DNA of 64,000 bases from JADLHS01 sp044225555 (GTDB lineage: Bacteria; Verrucomicrobiota; Verrucomicrobiia; Limisphaerales; JADLHS01). The stretch lies in NCBI GenBank assembly GCA_044225555.1, contig JBGAIM010000011.1:62001-126000 (forward strand), written 5' to 3'. A model generated the notes under the pieces. The model saw only the letters and a program-made list of their open reading frames with translations, was not told the origin of the DNA and did no database searches. The position numbers and the translations under genes are program-made. This document shows positions 36,243-47,300 of the stretch, piece after piece (positions within the stretch are counted from its first letter, which is position 1; every line of letters starts with the position of its first letter).

Positions 36243-37415
36243 ATGCGCATCACGCACGTCATCACCCGGCTGATCGTCGGCGGCGCGCAGGAAAACACCA
36301 TCGCTTCCGTTCTCGGCCTGCGGAAAATCCCCGGGCTGGAAGTGGATCTCATCTCCGGCCCCACCACCGGCCCGGAAGGCTCGCTCGAATCGGAATCCAA
36401 GAGCACACCCGGCGCGCTCACTATCGTTCCCAATCTCGTCCGCCCGGTCCATCCGTTGAATGATCTTTTTGCCCTGCGCGAACTCCGGAAGATTTTTCGC
36501 GAACGGAAGCCCAACCTCGTCCACACCCACAGCGGCAAAGCCGGCGTACTCGGTCGCCTGGCCGCCGCCCGAGCCGGCGTGCCTGTCATCGTTCACACCA
36601 TCCACGGTCCGTCCTTCGGCCCGTTCCAAGGTAACTTTGCCAACTGGCTCTTCCGCGCCGCCGAACTCCGCGCCGCCCGTGTCACCACGCATTTTGTCAC
36701 CGTCGCCGACGCCATGCGCGATCAATACCTCACTTCAGGCATCGGACGACCGGAGCAATACACCCGCATCTTCAGCGGCTTTCCGCTGGAACCGTTTCTC
36801 GGCGCAAAAAATGATGCCCAACTTCGCACCCGTTACGGACTCAAGTCCGACGACATTGTCATCGGCAAAATCGCCCGCCTCTTCAAACTTAAGGGCCACG
36901 AGAGCCTGTTCGCCATCGCCCCGCAACTCGTGAAAGCGTGTCCGCAAATCAAATTCCTCCTCGTTGGCGACGGCGAATGGCGTGGACGTTTCGAGCAATT
37001 GGCCCGCGCCTCCGGCCTGCAAAAACATTTCATCTTCGCCGGCCTCGTCCCGCCCAGGGAAATCCCACCGCTGCTCGGCATCATGGACATTCTCGTTCAC
37101 CTGTCCGAACGCGAAGGACTCCCCCGCGCCCTGCCGCAAGCCCTCGCCGCCGGTCGCCCCGTTGTTGCGTTCGATTGTGACGGCGCCCGTGAAGTCTGCC
37201 GCGATGGCGAAACCGGTTTCCTCATCCGCCTTGGCCATCTGCACGGCCTGAGCGAGCGACTGCTATTGCTCGCCCGCGATGCCGAACTGCGCACCCGCCT
37301 CGCCAGCCAAGGCCGCGAATTTGTTCGCGCCCATTTCGCCGTGGAACACATGGTGCAACAAATTCACCAACTCTACCGTCAACTTGCTGCGGAGACCGCC
37401 GGTCTGCGCCAGTGA
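36243..37415 (+). CDS. GT4-like glycosyltransferase
   Basis: A 390-residue cytoplasmic GT-B glycosyltransferase, probably acting on cell-surface polysaccharide precursors. The N-terminal domain starts MRITHVITRLIVGGAQENT with HTHSGKAGVLGRLAAARAG. The C-terminal donor-binding part reads LVHLSEREGLPRALPQALA and GAREVCRDGETGFLI, with the E-x7-E pattern of GT4 (E in SEREGLPRALPQALAAG). No signal peptide. ATG 36243 is 10 nt after the upstream stop, so it is likely translated from the same transcript as the DUF2723 protein. Sugar donor and acceptor are unknown. Confidence 0.92.
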   Translation: MRITHVITRLIVGGAQENTIASVLGLRKIPGLEVDLISGPTTGPEGSLESESKSTPGALTIVPNLVRPVHPLNDLFALRELRKIFRERKPNLVHTHSGKAGVLGRLAAARAGVPVIVHTIHGPSFGPFQGNFANWLFRAAELRAARVTTHFVTVADAMRDQYLTSGIGRPEQYTRIFSGFPLEPFLGAKNDAQLRTRYGLKSDDIVIGKIARLFKLKGHESLFAIAPQLVKACPQIKFLLVGDGEWRGRFEQLARASGLQKHFIFAGLVPPREIPPLLGIMDILVHLSEREGLPRALPQALAAGRPVVAFDCDGAREVCRDGETGFLIRLGHLHGLSERLLLLARDAELRTRLASQGREFVRAHFAVEHMVQQIHQLYRQLAAETAGLRQ

Positions 37416-37441
37416 GGAGGGGCTACCATCCCCGAGGTTGC

Positions 37442-40400
37442 TTATTCCTTCTCGTTCCAGATTTCAACCGCCAGCACGCCCAGTTCGGCAGCATCCAAAA
37501 GGTCATCTTTATCGGCATCGTACTTAGGCAACAACTTGTCCGCCGGAGGCACGCGATCTGAAATCAGGGGATCCAGCAACCGACTGCGAGCCTGGAAGTC
37601 GGGGCGCTCCTTCTTTATCAGCAGGTACGAAGCTATGTGCTGACGCATGACCTTCAGTTCAGCCTGGTTGAGTTTGTGATCGCCGTCCTGATCATAAGTC
37701 TTAACGATCTGTTGCATGTCGAACTGCCGTTGCTTATCGGCCGCACTCTTTTGCACTTTGGTGAAGTCCGGATCACGCCGCATGACTTTCTTCTCCGACT
37801 CATCCAGCTTCCCATCATGGTTACGATCAAATTTGGCGATGGCCAGGGCATTCGCTGCAAGCGAGGCATGCGCAGCATCATTTTCCTGGAAAGCGGCCAA
37901 GGCGTAGTCGGCCCACGGTGAACCCGGATGTCGCAAACAGATTTGTTCGAACCACCGCCTCGATTGCGGCGGATCATCAACTCCGGCAACGTCGTAACTC
38001 CATCCCAGCAGAAACATCTCCTCCAAGCTGGCCTTGACCGGATCCGTGCCCCCGAGGACTTGAACGACCCGTTCGTCGTCACCCGCATAGAACGCATATA
38101 AGGACTGTTCCCGCGGGGGCATCGCCCGCACCAGTTGCTCCCGCTCCGGCGACAAGATCGTCAGGCTGGTCCACCGACTTCGTGGCACGGATTGGAACGC
38201 ATCCTTGCGGAAACGAACGAGGGAATTATCGCCGTAGGCAGTTCCCGCCCAGACGTAGTTGTCCGACACCGCCAGACTGGCAATGCTGTGTCTGACGCCC
38301 AACGGGCAACTCGCAACCAGGGCCAGGCTGGGCTTGTGCAGCAGGAGCAATTTATTGTCGAAGCCCAGCCAGAGAAACTCTCCGTCATTCGCCAAGGCGG
38401 TCACCGCTTCAGGAATACGTGAAGTAATGGACAACGGATCCATCGCGTCCTTTTGATTCCTGCGGTCAGCCCGGCGTTGTCGCCGCTCCCTTGCCATCTT
38501 GCCCAGACTGCCGCGGATTTGCCCGGCCAACGCTTCCAGTTGGTCTTCCTGAATGGTTTGGTTCCCCATGTAATGGCCATACCCCATGCCTACCATCGGA
38601 CTCTGAACGGATACGGGAGCGTTCCAACTTCGGAGTGTCTGCGTCTTCGGCGTATAGGCGTGCAAGCCATTGGCAGCGCCAATCCAACAAGTGGAATCAT
38701 CGAATGCGAACGATTTGGGGGAGTGTACCGGCGCCAGATTGGTCCACGAGCCGACCACGAAATCACGCAGCAGCGTGGCCCCAGCGCCGTACGCCAGCCA
38801 CCGCTCATTGCCCGTCAGCAAGTACAGTTTTTCGGACCCATGCGAAAGTCCAGCCGGCGGCAACGGCAGGTTCTCCCAGCGCGAAACCGCGGGATCGAAG
38901 GAACTGAGCCTGAATGAATCGCCGGCCGCAACCAATCGGCCGCCCGCAAACGCCAGCGTTTCAATTTCCCGCATCGCCAACCCTTCGGCCAGACCATATT
39001 TCCGGAAGCTCTGACGCTTCAAATCCAGAACCCCAACGGACTCTCCCGCCAGCCACAACTGGTCATCCTGAAACAGGAAGGAGTTAATCTTCGCCGGTAA
39101 CGAATCCGCTTTGAACAACTCCGGCTTCGTCCCGTCCGCCGCCAGGCACCAGAGCCGATTGCGTTTATCGAGCGTCTCGCCGGAAAGATCGGGCGTTGCG
39201 TCGCTGGAAGGCGATGATCGCTCATCCATCGCCAGAACCCACAACCGGCCCTCGTGATAGGCCAGTTGCCGGATGACTCGCACCTCGAAACTCGGAGGAA
39301 ACTGAATCCGCTGCACCTCGGGCGTAATTTCGTTGGGCCGGAGGTTCGGCGGGGAAAGCCGGAACATGCCGAAGAAAGACATGTATTGCTTGAGCCAGGC
39401 CGGCGCGGGCACCATCGGCGAAACGCGCGGCGCGGACTGCGGAACTGAAGTTGGGCGGAGTGGTTTGGCGGTTGCCAGACTTGCCTGATTTGAAATCGCG
39501 CCCGCCGAGCGGACCAATGTTTTTGCGGGAAGAGCATTGGTGTTGCTGGCCTGTGCCTGCGCATACTCCGCCGCCCGCTTTTTGCGTTGAACGAGTTCAT
39601 TCGTCAGCTCGGTTTTCCATTTCATCGTCAACTCCGGCGGCATTTGCTTGGGGAACCCATGGTACTCTGCCTCCATGAGCACGGTATGCACTCCTTGCCG
39701 CCGCGATTGATCTTCCTTCGCCGCGTCCTCCAACGCTTCCGCCACCGAATCCCATTGCGGAAAAAGTTCCACCACATCGTCGAGCGATCTGACAGCCGCC
39801 TCGGGAATGCCTCCCCTTGCCTGGAAAGGAAAAGGCAGTTCCACACTGCCCGGCTTCAGCCCAAACCGGTCCACGTATTTCCCCCACGCCTGACTGCGGC
39901 GGTATTTGGTCCAGAATTGATTCTTGACGTTGAAACCAAAGTCAACCCACCAGCCGTAGCGGCTGGTAACCCAAAGCACCCGCGCATCGGCATTGTCCGG
40001 ATCGAAGTAACAGGCGGTTTCCAACATGTGGACGACCTGCACGAACTTTTCCCGGTCGTGCAATCCCAACTCCGAACGGCCGCGTCCCGTCATCGCCACG
40101 TACGCCTTCACAATCGAGTCCGCGATCTGCTGGCGGACCGCCGTCGAATCATGCTCACTCCGCTGCGGGCGGGCGCGGGAAATTACCTGCGGGATGAGCC
40201 GGCGGATTAACTCGCTGGTTTGCGCCGGAGGCAGACTCTCACGCGCGGCTAGCGTCAAGGATTCCTTGAGGGTGACCGGTGGATCCGCCCCATCCCACAG
40301 GTTCAACCCCAGATCCAGCCTCGACTCCATCCGTCCCGGCGTTCGCGTATTGGTCACCGAGTACGTTCCCCAAACATACAAATCCGCCGTTCGACTCCAC

Positions 40401-41137
40401 GAATCCTGACCGGCCTCGATAATGCCGTCCACAACCAGTTCCGACTCGCCGGTGGACTGGTAGGCTTTGGGAAAGCGGATCAACCGGATCTTGCCATTGG
40501 CCGCCACCGCCCGCTCGAGTTCGTCCGAAAGCTCGCGCGATAGAACCTCCGTGCCTTTGCGAAATCCCGGCCAACTGCTGGTATCGGCCAGGAACAAGAA
40601 AGCGACCCGGGCCTGGTTCGCCATCTGTTGCTGGCTGGCCTTGGCTTTCGCAAACAATTTCCGCAGCGCCCCAACCGCAAACTTCACCTGGCCGGATTCG
40701 AGTTGTGCCCACCCCTTGCCCTGGTCTGGCAGAGTCACGGTTTCCTCGGCGATGACATCCGCATGCTTCAATTCAATCACTTGAATCGCCAAGGTGGCCC
40801 GGCTCTTGTCATCCGACGAAAAATGTCCGGTGACCAGCCAGTCGGCGCCGAGCAACCGGCCCTGACGCAATGGGGCGCTTCCACCAGCGGCTTTTAGTCC
40901 GGCCAGGCCAAATTCCTGTTTCGCGAGGCTGATCTGCGCCCGCTCCACCCATTCAATCCCCGCCTCCCCCGCCAACTCGATCTGCACCAGACTCGTAAAG
41001 TCCGCCGCCGCCTGAATGCTCCGATAGGAATTCTCATCCGTGGAAAAATCCATCAAGGCGACGCGCGTCGGGGCGGACGGCTCCGCGCCCGCCCCATTTG
41101 GAAAGGCTGACAATAGCGCTCCGGCCATGAACGCCAT
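37442..41137 (-). CDS. Giant exported CsgG-like / propeller / EF-hand protein C
   Basis: About 1231 residues from ATG 41137; GTG 41173 is an alternative, and the longer ATG-less extension runs into the upstream gene. Signal peptide MAFMAGALLSAFPNGAGA. Two tandem CsgG-like segments follow: TRVALMDFSTDENSYRS, VERAQISLAKQEFGLAGL, LLGADWLVTGHF, then a second degenerate copy (VAFLFLADTS, LVVDGIIEAG). Next comes a helical middle, then repeated beta strands of propeller type (GGRLVAAGDSF, DNYVWAGTAYGDNSLVR). The last 125 residues hold three EF-hand-like loops: DRNHDGKLDESE, DQDGDHKLNQAE and DADKDDLLDAAE. It is the last gene of the sigma-headed cluster and shares architecture with the other two giants. 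Function is unknown; an envelope location and calcium binding are inferred. Confidence 0.85.
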   Translation of the reverse strand: MAFMAGALLSAFPNGAGAEPSAPTRVALMDFSTDENSYRSIQAAADFTSLVQIELAGEAGIEWVERAQISLAKQEFGLAGLKAAGGSAPLRQGRLLGADWLVTGHFSSDDKSRATLAIQVIELKHADVIAEETVTLPDQGKGWAQLESGQVKFAVGALRKLFAKAKASQQQMANQARVAFLFLADTSSWPGFRKGTEVLSRELSDELERAVAANGKIRLIRFPKAYQSTGESELVVDGIIEAGQDSWSRTADLYVWGTYSVTNTRTPGRMESRLDLGLNLWDGADPPVTLKESLTLAARESLPPAQTSELIRRLIPQVISRARPQRSEHDSTAVRQQIADSIVKAYVAMTGRGRSELGLHDREKFVQVVHMLETACYFDPDNADARVLWVTSRYGWWVDFGFNVKNQFWTKYRRSQAWGKYVDRFGLKPGSVELPFPFQARGGIPEAAVRSLDDVVELFPQWDSVAEALEDAAKEDQSRRQGVHTVLMEAEYHGFPKQMPPELTMKWKTELTNELVQRKKRAAEYAQAQASNTNALPAKTLVRSAGAISNQASLATAKPLRPTSVPQSAPRVSPMVPAPAWLKQYMSFFGMFRLSPPNLRPNEITPEVQRIQFPPSFEVRVIRQLAYHEGRLWVLAMDERSSPSSDATPDLSGETLDKRNRLWCLAADGTKPELFKADSLPAKINSFLFQDDQLWLAGESVGVLDLKRQSFRKYGLAEGLAMREIETLAFAGGRLVAAGDSFRLSSFDPAVSRWENLPLPPAGLSHGSEKLYLLTGNERWLAYGAGATLLRDFVVGSWTNLAPVHSPKSFAFDDSTCWIGAANGLHAYTPKTQTLRSWNAPVSVQSPMVGMGYGHYMGNQTIQEDQLEALAGQIRGSLGKMARERRQRRADRRNQKDAMDPLSITSRIPEAVTALANDGEFLWLGFDNKLLLLHKPSLALVASCPLGVRHSIASLAVSDNYVWAGTAYGDNSLVRFRKDAFQSVPRSRWTSLTILSPEREQLVRAMPPREQSLYAFYAGDDERVVQVLGGTDPVKASLEEMFLLGWSYDVAGVDDPPQSRRWFEQICLRHPGSPWADYALAAFQENDAAHASLAANALAIAKFDRNHDGKLDESEKKVMRRDPDFTKVQKSAADKQRQFDMQQIVKTYDQDGDHKLNQAELKVMRQHIASYLLIKKERPDFQARSRLLDPLISDRVPPADKLLPKYDADKDDLLDAAELGVLAVEIWNEKE

Positions 41138-41204
41138 GGTTCTCCATAGAATGCGTGTTGCGAAAGCCGGCACCGTTATGCGCTTTGTCGGTAATTGCCT
41201 CGGA

Positions 41205-42149
41205 TCATCTGGCGATCTTTGCCGCCAACCGCTCCGCCAGTTCTGCCGCCGCGTTTTGCAGTGAAGTCTTTGCTGCGGTCTGCTCCGCAACGTCCACGGC
41301 CACGCTTGTCTGACGATCCACCGTGATTACGTCACCATTGCTCTTGCGTGCCTTGATCTCGATGCGCGCCTTGCACGAAATCAAATTCCCCTTCCGCAAT
41401 CCAAACGTGCTGAAGGCTTCCCCGGAGATTTCCACGTCGGGCTTGTCCGTGGATTTGTCGTCCACCAACTTGAAGCCGCACTCCTGAAGAATCAGACCCA
41501 ACTCGGTTTCTGCCGCTGGGTCAATCACCGCCCCACCAAAATGTCGCTCGGCAATTTTCACTGACACGCTCGGAAACTTGTCCGACTTGAGCGACTTCTT
41601 GATCTTCGCGATGCGCTCTTCCCGGGTCTCGACTTTGGCCACCAGCGTCTCGCCCTTCTGCGTCACGGTCGTGGCGATCTTCTTCGCGAGATCGGCGGAG
41701 AGATCAGTGAGAGACGCGGCACTCGTACCTTTGACCATCTCACCGTAAACCCGGCTCGTCTCCGTGCCGATGACCTTGGCGACAATCATGGTTTCCTTGT
41801 CCACCTTGAACACGCGCCCGGTGACCAACACCTTGGCACCGGTGAGATGGCCCACCTTGGCCGCCGTCTCGGGCGAGACCGTGCCGGACAAGCCGAGCTC
41901 CTGTTCGCCCAGCACTTTTTCCAATTCGGCCCGCTCCACGGTGATCAGCATTGGCTCGGCGGAGAGCGTCGCATTGACGAGCGTCGAGATTTTCGGGCCG
42001 AGGTCGCGCACGTTCTCGTCCTTGGATTCAAAGTCGAACACGGCGACGGTCAGAACTTCCTGCGCTCCGCGGGCGGCAACAACCGTCACGGCCAGCAACA
42101 GGGCGACGAGCAGCTTGAGTTTTGTTTTCATAATTCGTTTGGATTTCAT
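41205..42149 (-). CDS. CsgG-like exported protein
   Basis: A 314-residue protein with a signal peptide (LKLLVALLLAVTVVAARGA); ATG 42131 (M7) is the alternative start. The CsgG-like fold is recognisable: LTVAVFDFESKDENVRDLG, LITVERAELEKVLGEQELGL, LTGAKVLVTGRVFKVDKET. A second domain (about 170-314: VSVKIAERHFGGAVIDPA, LGLILQECGFKLVDDK) resembles LPP20/FlgO-type stress or lipoprotein domains. It carries no lipobox Cys, so it is probably periplasmic. The ATG overlaps the upstream stop by 4 nt (ATGA). It is a stand-alone counterpart of the CsgG-like segments in the giants of the same cluster. Confidence 0.85.
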   Translation of the reverse strand: MKSKRIMKTKLKLLVALLLAVTVVAARGAQEVLTVAVFDFESKDENVRDLGPKISTLVNATLSAEPMLITVERAELEKVLGEQELGLSGTVSPETAAKVGHLTGAKVLVTGRVFKVDKETMIVAKVIGTETSRVYGEMVKGTSAASLTDLSADLAKKIATTVTQKGETLVAKVETREERIAKIKKSLKSDKFPSVSVKIAERHFGGAVIDPAAETELGLILQECGFKLVDDKSTDKPDVEISGEAFSTFGLRKGNLISCKARIEIKARKSNGDVITVDRQTSVAVDVAEQTAAKTSLQNAAAELAERLAAKIAR

Positions 42150-42994
42150 GGTTGGGGTGAGAGTGAAGGCAGGCGCGGCGGCTCCGGCCGCAGCGCGAGC
42201 CGGGCAAAGTGAATCAGGTTCAACTGCGATCGAGGATGCTCCGCCAGATTTGCGACCAATTCAGCTTGGGCAACAACCACCGCGGCTTCACCGGCGGACA
42301 CAGTGTAAAAGGACGGTGACAATTTATCGCGCTTCTCCGGCGGCGGTTGCAACCAAACCACACTCGCACCCTTCTTTGCCAACAGCTCGATTTGCGCCGG
42401 CAAGCCTTCACGCATCTGCTTCTTGGCTGCGAATGGACCCACGATGGCAAGCTTGCCGTGAAAACTCTCCAGCCCCACATCCTCCAGATCGGCGAACTCG
42501 ACCGACATCGTCTTGAGCAACGGCTTGAGTTGGTTCTGCGGATCATAAATGCCCAATGCATTTTCGTGCTCGCCCGCCTGAGCTTTCAATTCCTGGAGCA
42601 GATTCGTCGGATACACGAGCACTTCCAACCGCCCCACAATGTTGCTCACACCTTCAATCCACTGAATCAGAAATCGCGTCTCTGCTTTCACCGCCGGAAA
42701 ATCCAGCGTGGCGGAATCAACGACCGTCTGCCCCGGCAACACTTGAAGTTTCTTCCATGGTGAATCGCTAACACGGACCACCGTTGCCGAACTGGCTTGA
42801 AACAGCCGGGCGCTGACGTCGCTGTTCATCGTTTCCTTGCCGGCGTTACGCCAGCGGAGTTCGAGCGCGCGCCCGCCACCGCCGAACACGGCTTGCGGCT
42901 GCGAGTCCGGCAGCAGTTGCAGTTGCGCCAGCGCCGCTTCTGCAATCACAACGGCAACGAGGCCGGCCAAAAGGCATGTGCTGCTTGATTTCAT
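42146..42994 (-). CDS. Exported protein of unknown function, 282 aa
   Basis: Start at ATG 42994, chosen because it opens a signal peptide (LLAGLVAVVIAEAALA) and lies 7 nt after the preceding reading frame; the longer frame overlaps that gene. The N-terminal half looks like a beta-sandwich (ALELRWRNAGKETMNSDVSA; LEVLVYPTNLLQELK). The C-terminal half has alternating strands and helices (LAIVGPFAAKKQMREGLPA, ASVVWLQPP) like a GATase or Rossmann-like fold. I recognise no family. Its position between the giant B and the CsgG-like gene, with 7-nt and 4-nt spacing, ties it to the same system. Confidence 0.75.
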   Translation of the reverse strand: MKSSSTCLLAGLVAVVIAEAALAQLQLLPDSQPQAVFGGGGRALELRWRNAGKETMNSDVSARLFQASSATVVRVSDSPWKKLQVLPGQTVVDSATLDFPAVKAETRFLIQWIEGVSNIVGRLEVLVYPTNLLQELKAQAGEHENALGIYDPQNQLKPLLKTMSVEFADLEDVGLESFHGKLAIVGPFAAKKQMREGLPAQIELLAKKGASVVWLQPPPEKRDKLSPSFYTVSAGEAAVVVAQAELVANLAEHPRSQLNLIHFARLALRPEPPRLPSLSPQP

Positions 42995-43001
42995 TTCCAA
43001 A

Positions 43002-44355
43002 TTACTTCGCCTGAACAGGGACCGGCACGGGTGGCCGCGGGAATCCGGGGCCATTTGTCCGCCAGCCCGCGTTGGTCCCACCCTTCTGCCAGAATCTGTC
43101 CACCTGTTCTTTGAAGCGCTGCTTCGGGTCATTCCCCGAAGCTGAGCCGGGTACCATTGGCCCAGCGAACGACCACCCGCTGAGCCCCTGGCCAATCTGA
43201 AATCTGCAGAGCGCCTGGATTTCTTCCACATCAATCAGGCCATCATGGTTATCGTCAAAAAATGGACTATTCATCATCGGCCTCGTCCTTGAGCCGGGAC
43301 TGGACTGTAACAAGTCACTAAACTCGCGCCGGTCCAACAGTCCGTTGCTGTCCAGGTCGAATGTTCGCACCAACTGTGCGGCGAACAAACTGAGCGCGTG
43401 CTCAATGCCAGCCTGCTCGTTTGCATCCAATACTTTGTTCTTGTTCGCGTCAAAGAACGCCAATTCACCTGCGTCCAACCAACCATTTTGATCAGCGTCG
43501 ATTTGAGTCAACTGTGACGCAACAAAGTCTTCATTGGTGAGCGCGGACTCTTTTTCCTCGTCATCAATCTGTCCGTCACGATTCCGATCGAAATCATCCA
43601 GCAATTTTTGCGCGGCCCGTTGACTGGCGGTTGCCTTTTGTTCCCGCCGCAGATCCTGCGTTCTTTTCTGGCGCGCCACCTCCTGATCGAGTTGGTCGAA
43701 TGAAACGACCCACACGCCGATCCTTGGGAGATCGCCAGCGCGTGCGCCGGATAATGGCATGTGGAAGACCTCGCATCCGAGATACAAGCGATCGCTCCCC
43801 ACGGCCAACCATGGCCCGACCGACCCGGGTATCATCGGCCCCCTCGACACACGCCCTGAAACGGGGAGGACAGCGCCGATGTCGTCAAACCGGAGATGCA
43901 GATCTTGCGGCTCGGCGTAGTTGCTTGAAAAACACAACAGCGACGCGTGATAACCATCCTGAGCCAGGACCCTCGTGCCCGTAATGACGTGGTCCCGTTC
44001 ATTGATAATGTGCTCCGCTTTGGCGTGGTCCACCAAAAGCAACAGGTCGGATTTCCGGCTGGTAACTGTCAGACTTGATGCGGGAAGCCCCTGCGGTCCT
44101 GACTTGAGAGCTTGTGGCAAATGCCAGAGCGGATTTGGAGGGAGCGTCGCCCCGGGACCGATTGTCTGCGTGCCGCCGGCCTTAGGACCTAAACAGTATT
44201 CAAGTCGATCACCGCTTGCCCGCATACGCCAGACACCTGTACCTGTCCAGCCATCACCTATAAACAGCAAGCCATCCTCCGAGATCTGGAGCATCCCGGG
44301 AACCGTGTCGCAGACCTGACTCCAGTCTGCGCCCGCCCACGCAAACACCTTCTTA
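43002..44355 (-). pseudogene. 3' part of giant CsgG-like protein B, propeller end and five EF-hands (separated by frameshift)
   Basis: This reading frame has no signal peptide and no good start. It continues the propeller of the frame that stops at 44353 (after ALSAR in that frame, AKKVFAWAG follows here). It encodes more propeller strands (ISEDGLLFIGDGWTGTGVW, LLLLVDHAKAEH) and then five EF-hand-like loops: DRNRDGQIDDEE, DADQNGWLDAGE, DANKNKVLDANE, DLDSNGLLDRRE and DDNHDGLIDVEE. Removing one G from the GGG at 44358-44360 restores a single frame. It is therefore the 3' portion of gene B and not a separate gene. A sequencing error, a mutation or programmed frameshifting are possible causes. 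Confidence 0.72.
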
Positions 44356-47300
44356 GCGGGCGCTGAGTGCTTCTGAATCAAGTGTGGAAGCGGGCGGTTG
44401 CCTGCGATTGCTCGCGAGGATGCGCATGCCGGCGCCACCTTCCTGGATTTCAACAATCAAATCACGCGTTGCGGCGTACAGCCGGTCGTTCACGACAAAC
44501 AAACCGCAGTTGCCGACATCAGGAAGCTCCAGTTCGATCCAGGCCTTCCTCGCCATGTCGTATTTTCGAACCCTGCCGCCTTGACTCGTAAACACGTCAC
44601 CGCCCCAAAGAGCCGTGTGATGATAAAAAGGGTTGTGCTCGGAAAAGTCAGTTTCGGCACATTCGATGACCTGCCAGCGCTCGGTCTTGAGATCCAAGAT
44701 GGCGACCGCCGGAATGGCGGCGTAGCGCAAGCTAACCCAATTTCCTTGGGGGTCTCCCGAACGAATGGCTCGCCCAAACTGCAGGTCGAGCAGAAGCTTG
44801 TCCGACAACAAGTGGTGGGCACTGATGTAAACAGCGGTAATCGTGTCAGGGGATAACTCTCCAAGCGGAATCTCCAGGAATCTCTGTGCCAGAATGATGT
44901 TGGTGATTACATCGGAAATCTCCCTGGGTGTTGCCAGCGGCTTGGCCGCGCGCGCGGGTTTTGGCTTTGGTGCTTGAACTGGCTGCGCGAGTTGCTGAGA
45001 TGTTGGCGGGGCGTCGGGGTGGGCAATTTTCTCAGTTTTGCTCTGGAGATAGTTCTGAACAAATTTGGCATCGTTTTGCAGACGGGATTTCTGTGATCCA
45101 TCAGCCTGCTGGGCCTTGGCCAGCAAGTTGGACATGTAGGCATTAATGAGAGGCAGCAACTCGAGCGCCTGCTGCTGGCTGTAGGATTGGTCCCGAAAGA
45201 CTTCCACAAATTGTTGGAATACATAAGGCTGACCTTCGCGCAGAAACCTCTTTTGATCTTCAAATACCTTCACAAAAGAAGCGCGGGCGGTGGCGGCTTT
45301 GAATGCCGGAATGGTTTTGTTCCAATACTCCCGGTTCAGCTCTTCGGTTTCGGCGCTGGGAACAAATCTCCACCCCATGTAAAACAGCTCCACGTTATTC
45401 CCCACCAATTCCGCGCGATTGGAGCGAACAATACCCCACCATTCCCGTTCAGCTTTCTTGGCTGACTCCTCATCCGGCGCATCAGCCCTGGCGAGCGCCT
45501 TCGCTTCCATCTGCAGAAGCAGGTTGGTAGAACTACCTAATTCCCGAGTAAAGTCGTCCCACAAGCGAGGCAGACGTTGCCGGTCCCGCTCATCCCACTC
45601 GACCAAGCGCGGATGAAGCACGCCTCGGTCCCAAAAGACGGAATGAAAGTAACAAAACACCGGGCTTTCCATCAGCTTCCGATAGAGAGCTAGCGTATCC
45701 TCCGGACGTTCCTGCCAGAAGCATCCCCATTCTGCCATGCAGGAAAACATATTGGGGTATTCTCCCATGGTGTGAGCAAGTTCATCGTGAGTCGCAATCC
45801 TTCCACCCACATAGAAGCTATCTTGCACAGATGGTGATTCTGAGATCGTAGTCGCGACCGAGCGCGCCAGAGAGCGCAACTCAGCCAAGCTGGCCGCAGC
45901 TGATCGATCCCGCTGCGGCACAAAATAAAAGTTCTGGAGAACCTTTGATGCCGCCAACAGTTCATCAATCCCTAGTTGATACCAATCTGAATTCCGCCAG
46001 TCGTTCCAGCCCGGACCGCGAGACAACACCTTGGGCTGACCCTCGGGCGAGGTCTGGCAGAATTCCAAATACAACTCCAAGGTTCGCCTAGCCTGTTCGA
46101 TATTGTCCGGCGAAGGCAGCCCCGTCGGAAATACGAAGTCAACAACTATGCCCCCGTGCTGATTCTTCGGACCTTTCTTATAAAAACCTCCCCAAGCATG
46201 TTCCGCCAGCGTCTCACGGATGTGCGCCTCAATCCCTGCCTCAGTTGGCGGTGGCGACACCGGCACTCCCTGTGCATCGACTCCGGGACTCAAGTGAGAT
46301 TTCAAAGTCGAATATGGCGTAAGCCGGGCGTTCACGCCGGCTACATAGGCTCGACCACGCAACAAGGCACATTCCAAGTCGTGCTTTCCCAGCGCCCACG
46401 CCGCATCGGCCGCGCTCTGCGCTTGTGCGAACACTCCCCACCGCAGCGCCCATTTTGCCTCCTCATAAAATTGTGCAGCTTCGTCCGCCGCTTTCCACTC
46501 CTCAGCGATGTAGGCAATTTGCAGTGCGGTGACCACCTTCGCAGCCAACGCATTGATCACATCGGCGAGGTTCGTCCGACTGCCACTGACCTCGAATTGC
46601 ACCGGCTTCCCGCCCTTGGCCGGGGTCAGCTTCACGTTCAAGGTCATGGTGAATTTCGAGTAGCTGTTCTGGTCCACGACGCCTTCCAGCAACCAGGCCC
46701 CGTTCCAAAACGCCGTCTCGTCCGCCAACAAGTCTTTTTCCTCGCTGACCTGCTGCAACTTCTGGCGCTCCAAAACGAATAACCGCGGCTCGCGGCTCAA
46801 TCGTTGAACGGCGAGTGTTTGCAACTGCCGCTCCAACTCGGGCGCCTCCGCCGACGAAACGGCGGAACGCAGGTTCACCACCGAAACCGGCACCGCATCC
46901 TTGGCCAGCACCGCCAGCTTGGGCAGCATTGGCTGAAGCCGTCGGACATAGGCGCTGGCCCACTCCGTTAATCGGTCGCTCTCGACCGCGAACCGCTCCG
47001 CCGCCAGCACCACACCCGGTTTCACAGCGACCAGCCTTGCGTTCAAGACGAGGGTCTTTGTCGCTGCCGTCGGGGCGAAGGATGGCAGCTTGATTGCAGG
47101 ATCACCTGCTCCGGCCGCTTCCGCCCCGTAATCCAACAGCAACAATCCATCCGCTCCAAGCACTTGCCCGAGTCGGAGATAATCTTTGTTCGCCCCTGAC
47201 AATCCCTGCTCGCGATAGACCTTCTCGATTTGATCGCGTTCCAGCACCTGGAGGTTTGGCAGCTTCGAAAGTTCGACCGTTAGCAGATCAGCCGCCCCGG

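Noticed and set aside
43002..44456. Independent 484-aa EF-hand gene
   Set aside because: No signal peptide or good start; its first residues overlap gene B, and one base repairs it into gene B.
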